Shown here piece after piece: positions 1 to 5,784 of a stretch of 8,005 bases of DNA (its first letter is position 1; every line of letters begins with the position of its first letter). This stretch comes from Kosmotogaceae bacterium (GTDB lineage: Bacteria; Thermotogota; Thermotogae; Petrotogales; Kosmotogaceae). The notes below the pieces were generated by a model. That model worked only from the letters and a program-made list of their open reading frames with translations. It had not been told where the DNA came from and did no database searches. The position numbers were made by a program, and so were the translations under genes. Location of the stretch: NCBI GenBank assembly GCA_003444085.1, contig DLVL01000124.1, positions 1 to 8,005 of the forward strand, given 5' to 3'.

Positions 1-789
1 TTAGGTGATCTTGTCCTTCTGCTATCCAGATCTCTTTCTTGTTACTACTGCACGCTTCATAGAGAATCTTCGAGTGATCAACTCGCGTCTGGCTATCTTC
101 ATCTCCATGGGCGATAAGTATGGGAATGTCTCCCAGCCTCTCGATAGTACTTTCAGGACTATCTGTCACGGGGTTAACCCTGTATCTGAACCATATAACC
201 ATTCTGACAAAAGGCTGAAAGACCTTCGCGAGCAAGTCCGGCATTCCGTCGCGAAGCATATAATCGTAGAACTGCGCCTGGATAGAACGATCCGGGCTAA
301 TGGCGACTATACCATCCACGTCCTGAGACTGCCCTGCCACATTTATCGAAATGCTTCCTCCCATTGATAGTCCGTAGATTGTGATTGGCAGATCCTTATG
401 CTGGGCATACTGCTTAATATACTCAATAACCGCCATTACGTCCCAGACTTCTGGTATCCAAAACCGAGGCTCTTTCCCTTGCTCTTGCCGTGCGCTCTCA
501 TGTCTACAGGCACAGCGGTGAATCCAAGATCGTAGACGAATCGAGCATAGTCAAACAATAAAGTTGCATCCATCTCGTGCATGCCGTGAAGAATAAGCAC
601 GCTTCTAACACTGATGCGATCTCAAATCAGACCATAATCCTCAAGGGTTGCATCATTCCTTACGACTCGAACATTTGACATAGAAGCAACAACAGAATTC
701 GCGATCGTGATCATCACAAGAGAAGTGATAAACACCACCAGCATGATAAGCACTAAGGCAATAATCCAAATCTTACGCCTTTTCTTCAT
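1..789 (-). pseudogene. Membrane-anchored alpha/beta hydrolase, disrupted by a stop and a frameshift; 3' end runs off the window
   Basis: Reading leftwards from ATG at 789, the product begins MKKRRKIWIIALVLIML, a basic N-terminus followed by one hydrophobic segment. It then shows alpha/beta hydrolase landmarks: VLILHGMHE (oxyanion-side HG motif), PVDMRAHGKSKGKS, the nucleophile elbow GLSMGG (Ser codon at 365-367), IPILIAHGDEDS (acid) and GQDHL (His codon at 5-7). The triad is therefore present. The start is chosen because AGGGGG (795-800) lies five bases upstream. Two lesions break the gene. The first is an in-frame TGA at 622-624, in a place where Trp or Arg could stand. The second is a net one-base loss near 449-455: GFGYQ is read in the frame of the start, while EVWDVMAVIEY and everything after it is in the next frame. 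The family resembles COG1073-type esterases/lipases; the substrate is unknown. Conservation outside the two lesions suggests recent decay or sequencing error. The last codons lie beyond position 1. Confidence 0.8.
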
Positions 790-800
790 TTTTTCCCCCT

Positions 801-1597
801 AAGATAGTCTTGTTCAGAGTTTTTCGCAGTTCAGGTCTTAGCAGTTCCATACTAAACATCTTCGTGAGACTGACAGCACGAAAACGCGGCTATACAATAT
901 TATACCTGATCAACTTTCAGACAATCAGAGAACCAGTATAGCTGCATTTCTTGACACATGCCGCAATGCAGGACTCCTCACAAAGCGCGGCTGAACCTTC
1001 CTACTCTAACGGAAAGAATGATAGTAGATAGGCTCCCAGTTCATGATTTCATTTCTCTGTTCCTGGTAATCTCGTGCTTTCAAAAACAATCATCTTTCAG
1101 GTTGCGTTAACACTAACATTGACAAACCAATGAGTTAAAATGGTTTCGTTATGTCTCTAAACTCATATTCGCAACATGCCCTAATTGTGCTATAACAAAC
1201 AGATACAGCGGATACTACCATAATCGGCGTAACCTAGAGATGGTTCTTGTGAGAGACTCTTATGAACTCGATTATGGAAGGCAAGACTATAAACGCCATA
1301 CGAAAAGGTCGACGTTCGTCCGAAAACTTTCAGAGTGCACAGAAGAGTTTAAAGTGGCGAATTTCAGCAGTTTTACAGTCTTGGCAAATTAGCAGTTTGG
1401 CAAGAGCAAGGGTTCTGAATTCTGCTTCGGACCTGATCTTGGTCCTTCTCTTCTCCAGTGATCTTTGCTCGACCAGCTTCGCAGCTGGGTATTGCTGAAC
1501 AGAATGTGTTTCTTGACACTGGTTTGTCTTTGTGATCCTGCTATATGCTATACGTCATCAGCTATTTGCTGTTCTTCAACATCCAACAACTTGTCCT
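801..1597. other. About 800 bases with no convincing gene
   Basis: No frame on either strand combines a start, a ribosome binding site and a recognisable protein. A minus-strand frame stays open from 1554 to a TGA at 1330-1332 and reads as a Lys/Arg/Glu-rich peptide (for example LVEQRSLEKRRTKIRSEAEF), but it has no ATG, GTG or TTG start in the part examined. Two compact hairpins lie at 1429-1445 (GGACC, 7-base loop, GGTCC) and 1473-1488 (CCAGCT, TCGC, AGCTGG). At 1513-1529 there is TTGACACTGGTTTGTCT, a motif shared with the intergenic region near 4060. The stretch may be decayed coding DNA or a regulatory/repeat-rich spacer. Confidence 0.5.
899..928 (-). promoter_or_regulatory. Possible promoter for the hydrolase pseudogene
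   Basis: The minus strand carries a perfect TATAAT at 899-904, about 110 bases upstream of the hydrolase ATG. The best -35 at normal spacing is poor (CTGATT at 923-928, 18-bp spacer; TGATTG at 17 bp). The -10 alone supports the call, so confidence is low. Confidence 0.3.
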
Positions 1598-1647
1598 AAG
1601 ATCACCCACCCCACCGCAAGCGGTCCATCCCCTCCCAAGAGGGGAAT
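1598..1647 (+). repeat. Two-hairpin dispersed repeat, copy 1
   Basis: This 50-base unit is identical to 2144-2193. It holds ACCGC-AA-GCGGT (5-bp stem, 2-base loop) followed by CCCCTC-CCAA-GAGGGG (6-bp stem, 4-base loop), preceded by AAGATCACCCACCCC. It lies just beyond the 3' end of the DUF559 gene, facing copy 3. Repeats of this kind (ACCCACCCC, a variable small stem, then a CCCCTCC/GGAGGGG stem) are, from memory, seen dispersed in several bacterial genomes; no search was run. Confidence 0.85.
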
Positions 1648-1680
1648 CAACACATTGTCTCCTGTATTTCGCTCTTGTGG

Positions 1681-2118
1681 CTAAGTCCCCTCCTTGGAGG
1701 GGTGGCGTTCTTTGCCGGGGTGGGTTGTTTTTGTCTCTTCGGTATGCTCATTAATCCATCTGTCAATAGCTGATACAACTCCAGCAAGGTTTGTCTTAAT
1801 ATCTATGTCAGAAAATCGCAGAAACGATATTCCAAGTCCTTCCAGTGCATTCTGTCTTTTCTCATCCGTTTCTCTCTTCCCATAATGGCTTTCTCCATCG
1901 ATTTCAATGGCGAGCATCAGTTCCTTACAGAAGAAATCAACTATGTAATCCCCAATAGGCTTTTGTCTATCAAAATCCATTCCTCTGATCTTTCTGTTCT
2001 TAAGCTCTTTCCAAAGTAGCACTTCGGAAAGCGTTGAGTTCTTCCTTAGAGTTCGAGCCAGTTTCTTAAGATGAGGTTTGTAAGGTAGTATCTTCCTTTG
2101 TTGTGTCTTCTTGTTCAT
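1681..2118 (-). CDS. DUF559-family endonuclease-like protein
   Basis: A small basic protein of about 145 residues with the DUF559 layout, a PD-(D/E)XK-like nuclease fold related to very-short-patch repair endonucleases. An N-terminal basic helix (KKLARTLRKNSTLSEVLLWK) leads to MDFDRQKPIGDYIVDFFC and LAIEIDGESHY. These give the probable metal-binding residues Asp62, Glu73 and Asp75, plus His79 (numbered from the upstream Met). A conserved ISFLRFSD follows. DNA cleavage is inferred from the fold; the biological role of this family is unsettled. Two Met codons stand in tandem (2119-2121 and 2116-2118). The second is preferred because GAGG lies six bases before it, against three for the first. 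The C-terminus (KTTHPGKERHPSKEGT) is encoded by repeat copy 3, which also supplies the TAG stop, so the native protein probably ended earlier. Copies of the same repeat flank both sides, suggesting the gene travels or is maintained with them. Confidence 0.85.
   Translation of the reverse strand: MNKKTQQRKILPYKPHLKKLARTLRKNSTLSEVLLWKELKNRKIRGMDFDRQKPIGDYIVDFFCKELMLAIEIDGESHYGKRETDEKRQNALEGLGISFLRFSDIDIKTNLAGVVSAIDRWINEHTEETKTTHPGKERHPSKEGT
1683..1725 (-). repeat. Two-hairpin dispersed repeat, divergent inverted copy 3, overlapping the DUF559 gene
   Basis: On the minus strand this reads ACCCACCCC, then GGC-AAAGAAC-GCC, then CCCCTCC-AA-GGAGGGG and GACTT. It has the same architecture as the copies at 1598-1647 and 2144-2193 but inverted and with different stem bases. 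The strong stem is at 1687-1702 (7 bp, 2-base loop). It lies inside the 3' end of the DUF559 reading frame and supplies its last 15 or so codons. The stem may also act as a transcription stop, although no T-run follows. Confidence 0.75.
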
Positions 2119-2143
2119 CATTCACCTCAGAGATAGAAAGATC

Positions 2144-2193
2144 AAGATCACCCACCCCACCGCAAGCGGTCCATCCCCTCCCAAGAGGGGAAT
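2144..2193 (+). repeat. Two-hairpin dispersed repeat, copy 2
   Basis: Identical over 50 bases to 1598-1647 and in the same orientation, 546 bases away. It lies just upstream of the DUF559 start, whose ribosome binding site begins about 15 bases further left. Copies 1 and 2 therefore bracket the whole DUF559 gene as perfect direct repeats, which could allow its loss by recombination. Confidence 0.85.
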
Positions 2194-2416
2194 TAAAACC
2201 TTTGCAGAAGAAGCTTTCAGTAGTGTTGGGGTCACAATATATTGTGCCCTTCATAAGAGACGCTGTGGTGACCAAAGGGACAGACTGCGCTTTTCTGAGC
2301 TAAACGCCCCTGGAACGAAAAACGACTCTGTCCCAATGGTCCGCGTTTGTCCCTTAAGGTTTTCCACTATTCACTGCACTTCGGAGGTTTTCCGCACGTT
2401 GGTTCTTAGGGTTTGC
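2194..2416. other. Gene-less stretch with degenerate TGTCCC repeats and a palindrome
   Basis: No coding frame is supported. A perfect 14-base palindrome CACAATATATTGTG lies at 2233-2246. Three related motifs follow: CTGTCCCTTTGGTC on the minus strand (2270-2283), CTGTCCCAATGGTC on the plus strand (2328-2341) and TTTGTCCCTTAAGGT on the plus strand (2346-2360). The octamer GGTTTTCC occurs twice, near 2358 and 2389. The region resembles a patchwork of short repeat remnants, perhaps REP-like. Confidence 0.45.
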
Positions 2417-2499
2417 CCGGCGTAGCCGGCACTGGCCCACGAAGTGGAGCTGGCCTGCCTGGGTTCGGCAGAGCTGGCCCGCTTCTCCTGCGGAACTGG
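2417..2499. repeat. Tandem array of four small hairpins with a conserved six-base linker
   Basis: Four stem-loops follow one another: CCGGC-GTA-GCCGG (2417-2429), CCAC-GAA-GTGG (2437-2447), CTGCC-TGGGTTC-GGCAG (2455-2471) and CCGC-TTCTCCT-GCGG (2479-2493). Each is followed by a six-base linker, CACTGG, AGCTGG, AGCTGG and AACTGG, at 2430, 2448, 2472 and 2494. The stems differ completely in sequence yet each stays self-complementary, while the linker is nearly constant. A fifth, larger hairpin (2502-2530) directly continues the series. The array lies immediately 3' of the NlpC/P60 gene and is probably in its transcript. Its function is unknown. Confidence 0.75.
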
Positions 2500-2501
2500 C
2501 A

Positions 2502-2530
2502 CGTTTTCTTCAGCTAGACTGAAGAAAACG
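2502..2530 (-). terminator. Perfect 12-bp inverted repeat spanning the NlpC/P60 stop codon
   Basis: CGTTTTCTTCAG, a five-base loop, and CTGAAGAAAACG form a perfect 12-bp stem. The TGA stop of the peptidase gene (2510-2512) lies within it. It could act as a transcription end or an mRNA-stabilising hairpin, but no T-run follows on the minus strand, so intrinsic termination is uncertain. It may equally be the last member of the adjacent hairpin array. Confidence 0.5.
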
Positions 2531-3919
2531 TTTCGCACTTGTCGCTGCCTCAAGATACGTCCTTTGTCCAGACATGACTAATTGTTCGAGTTGCATCACG
2601 AAGACTGAATGGCCAGAAACAGGAACGATTTTATCTCCTTCCTTGACTGCATAGCCGGCTCCATCATGAATAACATAGTGTGATCCATTGTATTTGCCCA
2701 AATATATGAGCACATGCCCTTTCATGTATATGGCATCCCCTGGTTCAAGCGCATCTGCTATCTTAAGCCGTTCAGCAATACTTCCACTGAACTCTATGGT
2801 CTTTCCTGCGGTTCCCTGTTCCTGACACCTGGTATTGCGCGGTAACCTCAGCCCAACTGTTCTGAAGATGTCCATTATATATCGCGAGCAATCACGCCGG
2901 CCAAAAGCACATCCCCAACCATATCGCTCGCCAAGCATCTTGAAAGCCTGCCTTATCACATTTGCTCGGGTAGGAGGAAGAAATCCGATTCTTACATCAG
3001 CAGACAAGGGTATCAAACCTGTCCTTTTTTCAAGCATCCCACTCTCACCGCGAACCGGAAGTAACACACTGTAGCAGCACTGTGGACCCTGTGCCTGGAT
3101 GTTAGCCTCAAAGTCCCTGGGAGCCGCTATAGGTACTCTGTCTCCCATCTGAAGAAACACACAGGAAACGCTTGCATCATACGGATCTGGTTCAGTGGTA
3201 AGTGTGCTTGCCGTAACAACGAGGAACGGTTCTTTTTCCAGGAATTCATACGCTTCTTCAGGTCCGCTAACAAATGCAATAGAATCGGATCTCACCCAGC
3301 CTTTGTAGAGAGGAGATTGCACGAATGTCCAATCACCTGAACGGCTTTCATGTACCACAGCAACCGGTGTTCCCAGAGAAAGTGCAGTAAGCTGGAATGC
3401 GTCCACATCGAATGCTCCGCGCTCTCTCGTAAGCAGTTCATTAGTCGGGAAAGCACGAAGATCCTGACGTCTTGTCAAGATGCCAAAACGCGTTTTCTGA
3501 ACCGCCGAAATGTTTTTGATATTTGATTCTTCGACGAGTCGTTCCTTTTTCTTGTGTGTTACCTCATCACCGTTATTGTCGACAAGATCTCTTGCTGATA
3601 TGACTTCCTCTGATGATGATTCATCCATAAGCTCCAGGACATCCTGTCTACTAATAATCCTGGGAAAAGACCTTATGTCGTACATGAATCTCTCGAGACC
3701 AACCTCCTTCATCTTCTTCACAGTTTCGTCATTGAACTGGCTGATTTCCTCTTCAGACATCAGCACCTTATCTGGTGTACGACAAAGATCAGTCCACGTG
3801 TCTGGCTTAAGCATTTCATCAGTTACTCCCGGCGCAACTGGAATACCCCGCGGTGTTATCTCCCACAGCATCCAACAATCACTCCTAATGGTCGGGTCTT
3901 TCTCAAAACATACGAACAA
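2510..3919 (-). CDS. NlpC/P60 cell-wall peptidase with two SH3-like domains
   Basis: A 469-residue C40 cysteine peptidase, expected to cut the stem peptide of peptidoglycan (typically gamma-D-Glu to diamino acid). Domain order, judged by eye: N-terminal NlpC/P60 stabilising segment (about 55-105), first SH3b-type domain (about 145-217, with WTFVQSPLYKGWV), second SH3-like domain (about 230-312), catalytic NlpC/P60 domain (about 320-450). Catalytic residues are visible: Cys344 in RRDCSRYI, His402 in KGHVLIYLG and His418 in VIHDGAG. The start is TTG at 3917-3919 with GAGG five bases upstream and a stop codon directly before it. An in-frame ATG at 3869-3871 with AGGAGT nine bases upstream is a real alternative (453 residues). 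Neither start gives a signal peptide or lipobox, which is odd because relatives of this domain layout are usually exported. The gene seems to stand alone; the ABC operon upstream has its own terminator. Confidence 0.88.
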   Translation of the reverse strand: MFVCFEKDPTIRSDCWMLWEITPRGIPVAPGVTDEMLKPDTWTDLCRTPDKVLMSEEEISQFNDETVKKMKEVGLERFMYDIRSFPRIISRQDVLELMDESSSEEVISARDLVDNNGDEVTHKKKERLVEESNIKNISAVQKTRFGILTRRQDLRAFPTNELLTRERGAFDVDAFQLTALSLGTPVAVVHESRSGDWTFVQSPLYKGWVRSDSIAFVSGPEEAYEFLEKEPFLVVTASTLTTEPDPYDASVSCVFLQMGDRVPIAAPRDFEANIQAQGPQCCYSVLLPVRGESGMLEKRTGLIPLSADVRIGFLPPTRANVIRQAFKMLGERYGWGCAFGRRDCSRYIMDIFRTVGLRLPRNTRCQEQGTAGKTIEFSGSIAERLKIADALEPGDAIYMKGHVLIYLGKYNGSHYVIHDGAGYAVKEGDKIVPVSGHSVFVMQLEQLVMSGQRTYLEAATSAKRFLQSS

Positions 3920-3982
3920 TCAAACCTCTACTCAGAAGAACATGTTCACAGCTTTCTAGTCCAATGAAGCAGTAATCAACGT

Positions 3983-3991
3983 ATTCTAGCA
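3983..3991 (-). promoter_or_regulatory. Possible extended -10 promoter for the NlpC/P60 gene
   Basis: The minus strand shows TGC-TAGAAT (extended -10) about 64 bases upstream of the TTG start. There is no good -35 at 16-18 bp. Another AT-rich candidate (TATATA) lies near 4040. A perfect 10-base palindrome AGTGATCACT at 4005-4014 overlaps the expected -35 zone and could be an operator. Confidence 0.3.
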
Positions 3992-4050
3992 TGGTAATAA
4001 TCTGAGTGATCACTAGGGAACTTTGTCTCTTACATACACATATATAGCGA

Positions 4051-4100
4051 ATCAGCGCTTGACACTACACTGGTTTGTCTGACAAACTATGATCAGCGCT
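4051..4100. promoter_or_regulatory. Operator-like palindrome enclosed by a 9-bp direct repeat
   Basis: GTTTGTC-T-GACAAAC (4073-4087) is a perfect inverted repeat with 7-bp arms and a one-base centre, the size of a repressor half-site pair. It is enclosed by two copies of ATCAGCGCT (4051-4059 and 4092-4100). TTGACACT just before it repeats the motif found at 1513. It lies between the end of the ABC operon and the NlpC/P60 gene, so regulation of the latter is the obvious guess. Confidence 0.4.
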
Positions 4101-4147
4101 ATTTCACTTTTGATGCCTTTTTGATCTTCTTCACAAACAACAATGAA

Positions 4148-4167
4148 GGCCGGTCTGTTGACCGGCC
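4148..4167 (-). terminator. Intrinsic terminator of the ABC transporter operon
   Basis: GGCCGGTC, a four-base loop and GACCGGCC form a perfect 8-bp GC-rich stem, 46 bases past the stop of the binding-protein gene. On the minus strand it is followed by a T-rich stretch (TTCATTGTTGTTTG). On the plus strand CTTTT follows, so it may work in both directions. Confidence 0.75.
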
Positions 4168-4213
4168 CTTTTCGCTTGAAAATCAAGTCAGTATGTTTTG
4201 CGACTCAGAAACC

Positions 4214-5098
4214 TCAGTCGATTAGTCCGAGTCCTTTGAGGAACATCTCTGCTACCTCGTCAGGTTCGTAGCCTTCTGTATCAACAAGGTAGTTGAGTCT
4301 GATCATTATTGGCTCAGAAAGGTACAGTGCAATAGGCCTGAGGATTTCCCTTATCTCAGGGTGTTCATCCAGAACCTCTTTCCTGACAGTAACAGCAATG
4401 TTGTATGCGGGGAAGAAGTTCAGGTCGTCCTCAAGAACTACAAGATCAAATCTCTCGAGTAGCCCATCCGTTGCGAAGACCATTGCAACATCAATCTCAC
4501 CACGTGAAACTGCCTCGTAGGTCAATCCGATTTCCATAGCACTCACGTTGCGCCTCGTAACTTCAATCCCGTAAAGCTCTGCCATCGGGAAGAAGCCGTC
4601 TGGTCTGTCAAGGAATTCAAACTCAATACCGTATCTAAGGTCAGGGTTTTGCTGACTGAGTTCAGCCAGATCCGAAACTGTCATAAGACCGTGTTCCCTG
4701 GCAAATTCTGCTGTGACGGCGAGTGCGTAGGTATTGTTGAAAGGTGCCATTTCGAGCCAGACGATGTTGTTCTCTTCAAGATCTTGTGCCGCAACTTTCT
4801 CATAAAGCTCAACCGGATCTCTTGGAATCTCTTCGTGACCAAAATACGCTGTCCATGCCGTGCCTGTGTAGTCAGCGTACAGATCGATCTGGCCTGTCAA
4901 TAGAGCGTTTCGCACAACAAAGGAGCTCATACCGAAGTCTTCTCTGACATCGAATCCTGCGTTGGACAGGAGCTGTGAGATCATGCTACTCACAATGTAC
5001 TGCTCGGTGAAATTCTTGGCTCCAACATTTAGTCTGGCACCGAGACTGGCCGTTGCGAATACGGCCAATACAACTAAAACAAGAACAAGTTTCTTCAT
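4214..5098 (-). CDS. Periplasmic glycine betaine/carnitine/choline-type substrate-binding protein
   Basis: A 294-residue OpuAC/ProX-type solute-binding protein (the OpuCC, OpuBC and YehZ group). It delivers quaternary-amine compatible solutes to the two permeases encoded upstream. Family landmarks are VGAKNFTEQYIVSSMI near the mature N-terminus (residues 25-40), IDLYADYTGTAW (71-82, probably contributing to the aromatic ligand pocket) and NNTYALAV (121-128). The start chosen is ATG at 5096-5098 because GGAGG stands seven bases upstream and it begins a clear signal peptide, MKKLVLVLVVLAVFATASLGA, with cleavage probably around residues 18-21. A longer frame from 5134 would overlap the preceding gene and bury the signal peptide. 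There is no lipobox cysteine, so the protein should be soluble in a periplasm, unlike Firmicute relatives. The spacer from the preceding permease is 23 bases. The exact ligand cannot be read from the sequence. Confidence 0.92.
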   Translation of the reverse strand: MKKLVLVLVVLAVFATASLGARLNVGAKNFTEQYIVSSMISQLLSNAGFDVREDFGMSSFVVRNALLTGQIDLYADYTGTAWTAYFGHEEIPRDPVELYEKVAAQDLEENNIVWLEMAPFNNTYALAVTAEFAREHGLMTVSDLAELSQQNPDLRYGIEFEFLDRPDGFFPMAELYGIEVTRRNVSAMEIGLTYEAVSRGEIDVAMVFATDGLLERFDLVVLEDDLNFFPAYNIAVTVRKEVLDEHPEIREILRPIALYLSEPIMIRLNYLVDTEGYEPDEVAEMFLKGLGLID

Positions 5099-5121
5099 AG
5101 TTCCACCTCCATGTGGTTTTT

Positions 5122-5784
5122 CTATTCTCTCCAATGCTCTGCAAGCTGCAGACCTTTGGAAGTAACTCGTTTTTCTACAACTGAAAGAACAACATCTACC
5201 AGTATTGCAGTAATTGCGGTCGGGATAGCGCCCGCAAGTATTATCGTAAAATTGAAGTTTCTGATCCCGGTGAAAATTATCTCTCCAAGTCCTCCAGCAC
5301 CTATGGCAGCTGCAATTGTTGTTGTACCAATGTTTATCGTTGCTGCGCTTCTTATGCCTGAAAGGATTGCCGGCACGCTTGCAGGAAGCTCCACTTTCCT
5401 CAGGATCTGTCCATTGGTCATACCCATGCCTCTGGCTGCTTCTTTCATGCCAGGCGAGACACTTACCAGTCCGGATGCAGCGTTAAAGACTATGGGAACG
5501 AGACTGTAGATGAATAACGCGAGAACAGCAGGTCTGAAGCCTATTCCAGTGAATATGAAAACAAGAGCTATCACTGCAATGCTCGGGACTGCCTGGGAAA
5601 AACCTGTGATAGTAAGTAAAGCATTTCCAATCTTCATTCTCCCGGGGCGAGTAGAGGCTATCGCAATAAGCAGCCCGACAACAATCGCCATTGCCCACGA
5701 AAGAGCGAAGATGGACATGTGTTCTCCAAGCTTTATCAGGAAGTACTCCATATTGTATCTATAGTAGTCAAATAAAGCCTGCAT
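5122..5784 (-). CDS. Osmoprotectant ABC transporter permease (second)
   Basis: A 220-residue inner-membrane permease of the OpuCB/OpuCD/YehY group. About five or six hydrophobic segments are visible (around 24-44, 54-80, 84-104, 138-165, 178-202). The cytoplasmic EAA loop that docks on the ATPase is clear: EAARGMGMTNGQILRKVELP (about 115-134). The ATG directly abuts the TAA of the ATPase gene. Its ribosome binding site (GGGAGTGAT) lies inside the last ATPase codons, so translation of the two is probably coupled. By position, between the ATPase and binding-protein genes, it corresponds to OpuCB. It should pair with the other permease as a heterodimeric channel. Confidence 0.92.
   Translation of the reverse strand: MQALFDYYRYNMEYFLIKLGEHMSIFALSWAMAIVVGLLIAIASTRPGRMKIGNALLTITGFSQAVPSIAVIALVFIFTGIGFRPAVLALFIYSLVPIVFNAASGLVSVSPGMKEAARGMGMTNGQILRKVELPASVPAILSGIRSAATINIGTTTIAAAIGAGGLGEIIFTGIRNFNFTIILAGAIPTAITAILVDVVLSVVEKRVTSKGLQLAEHWRE

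Noticed and set aside
5..367. Plus-strand ORF of 120 codons at the left edge
   Set aside because: It is the shadow of the alpha/beta hydrolase, whose motifs (GLSMGG, HGDED) read clearly on the minus strand.
1119..1150. Plus-strand promoter starting TTGACA at 1119
   Set aside because: No -10 hexamer at 16-18 bp and no plus-strand gene downstream.
1262..1498. Plus-strand ORF of 78 codons beginning MNSIMEGKTINA
   Set aside because: No convincing ribosome binding site or domain, low-information sequence, and opposite strand to all supported genes.
1330..1554. Minus-strand open frame of about 74 codons, Lys/Arg/Glu-rich
   Set aside because: No usual start codon, no ribosome binding site and no recognisable family; two hairpins lie within it.
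2417..2499. CRISPR array
   Set aside because: The repeated part is only six bases, the variable parts are self-complementary and there are no cas genes.
2371..2553. Minus-strand ORF of 60 codons across the hairpin array
   Set aside because: It simply reads through the hairpins and linkers; composition follows the repeat and there is no ribosome binding site.
5098..5134. Upstream start for the substrate-binding protein at 5134
   Set aside because: It would overlap the permease gene and place 12 residues before the signal peptide; the ATG at 5098 has GGAGG at proper spacing.
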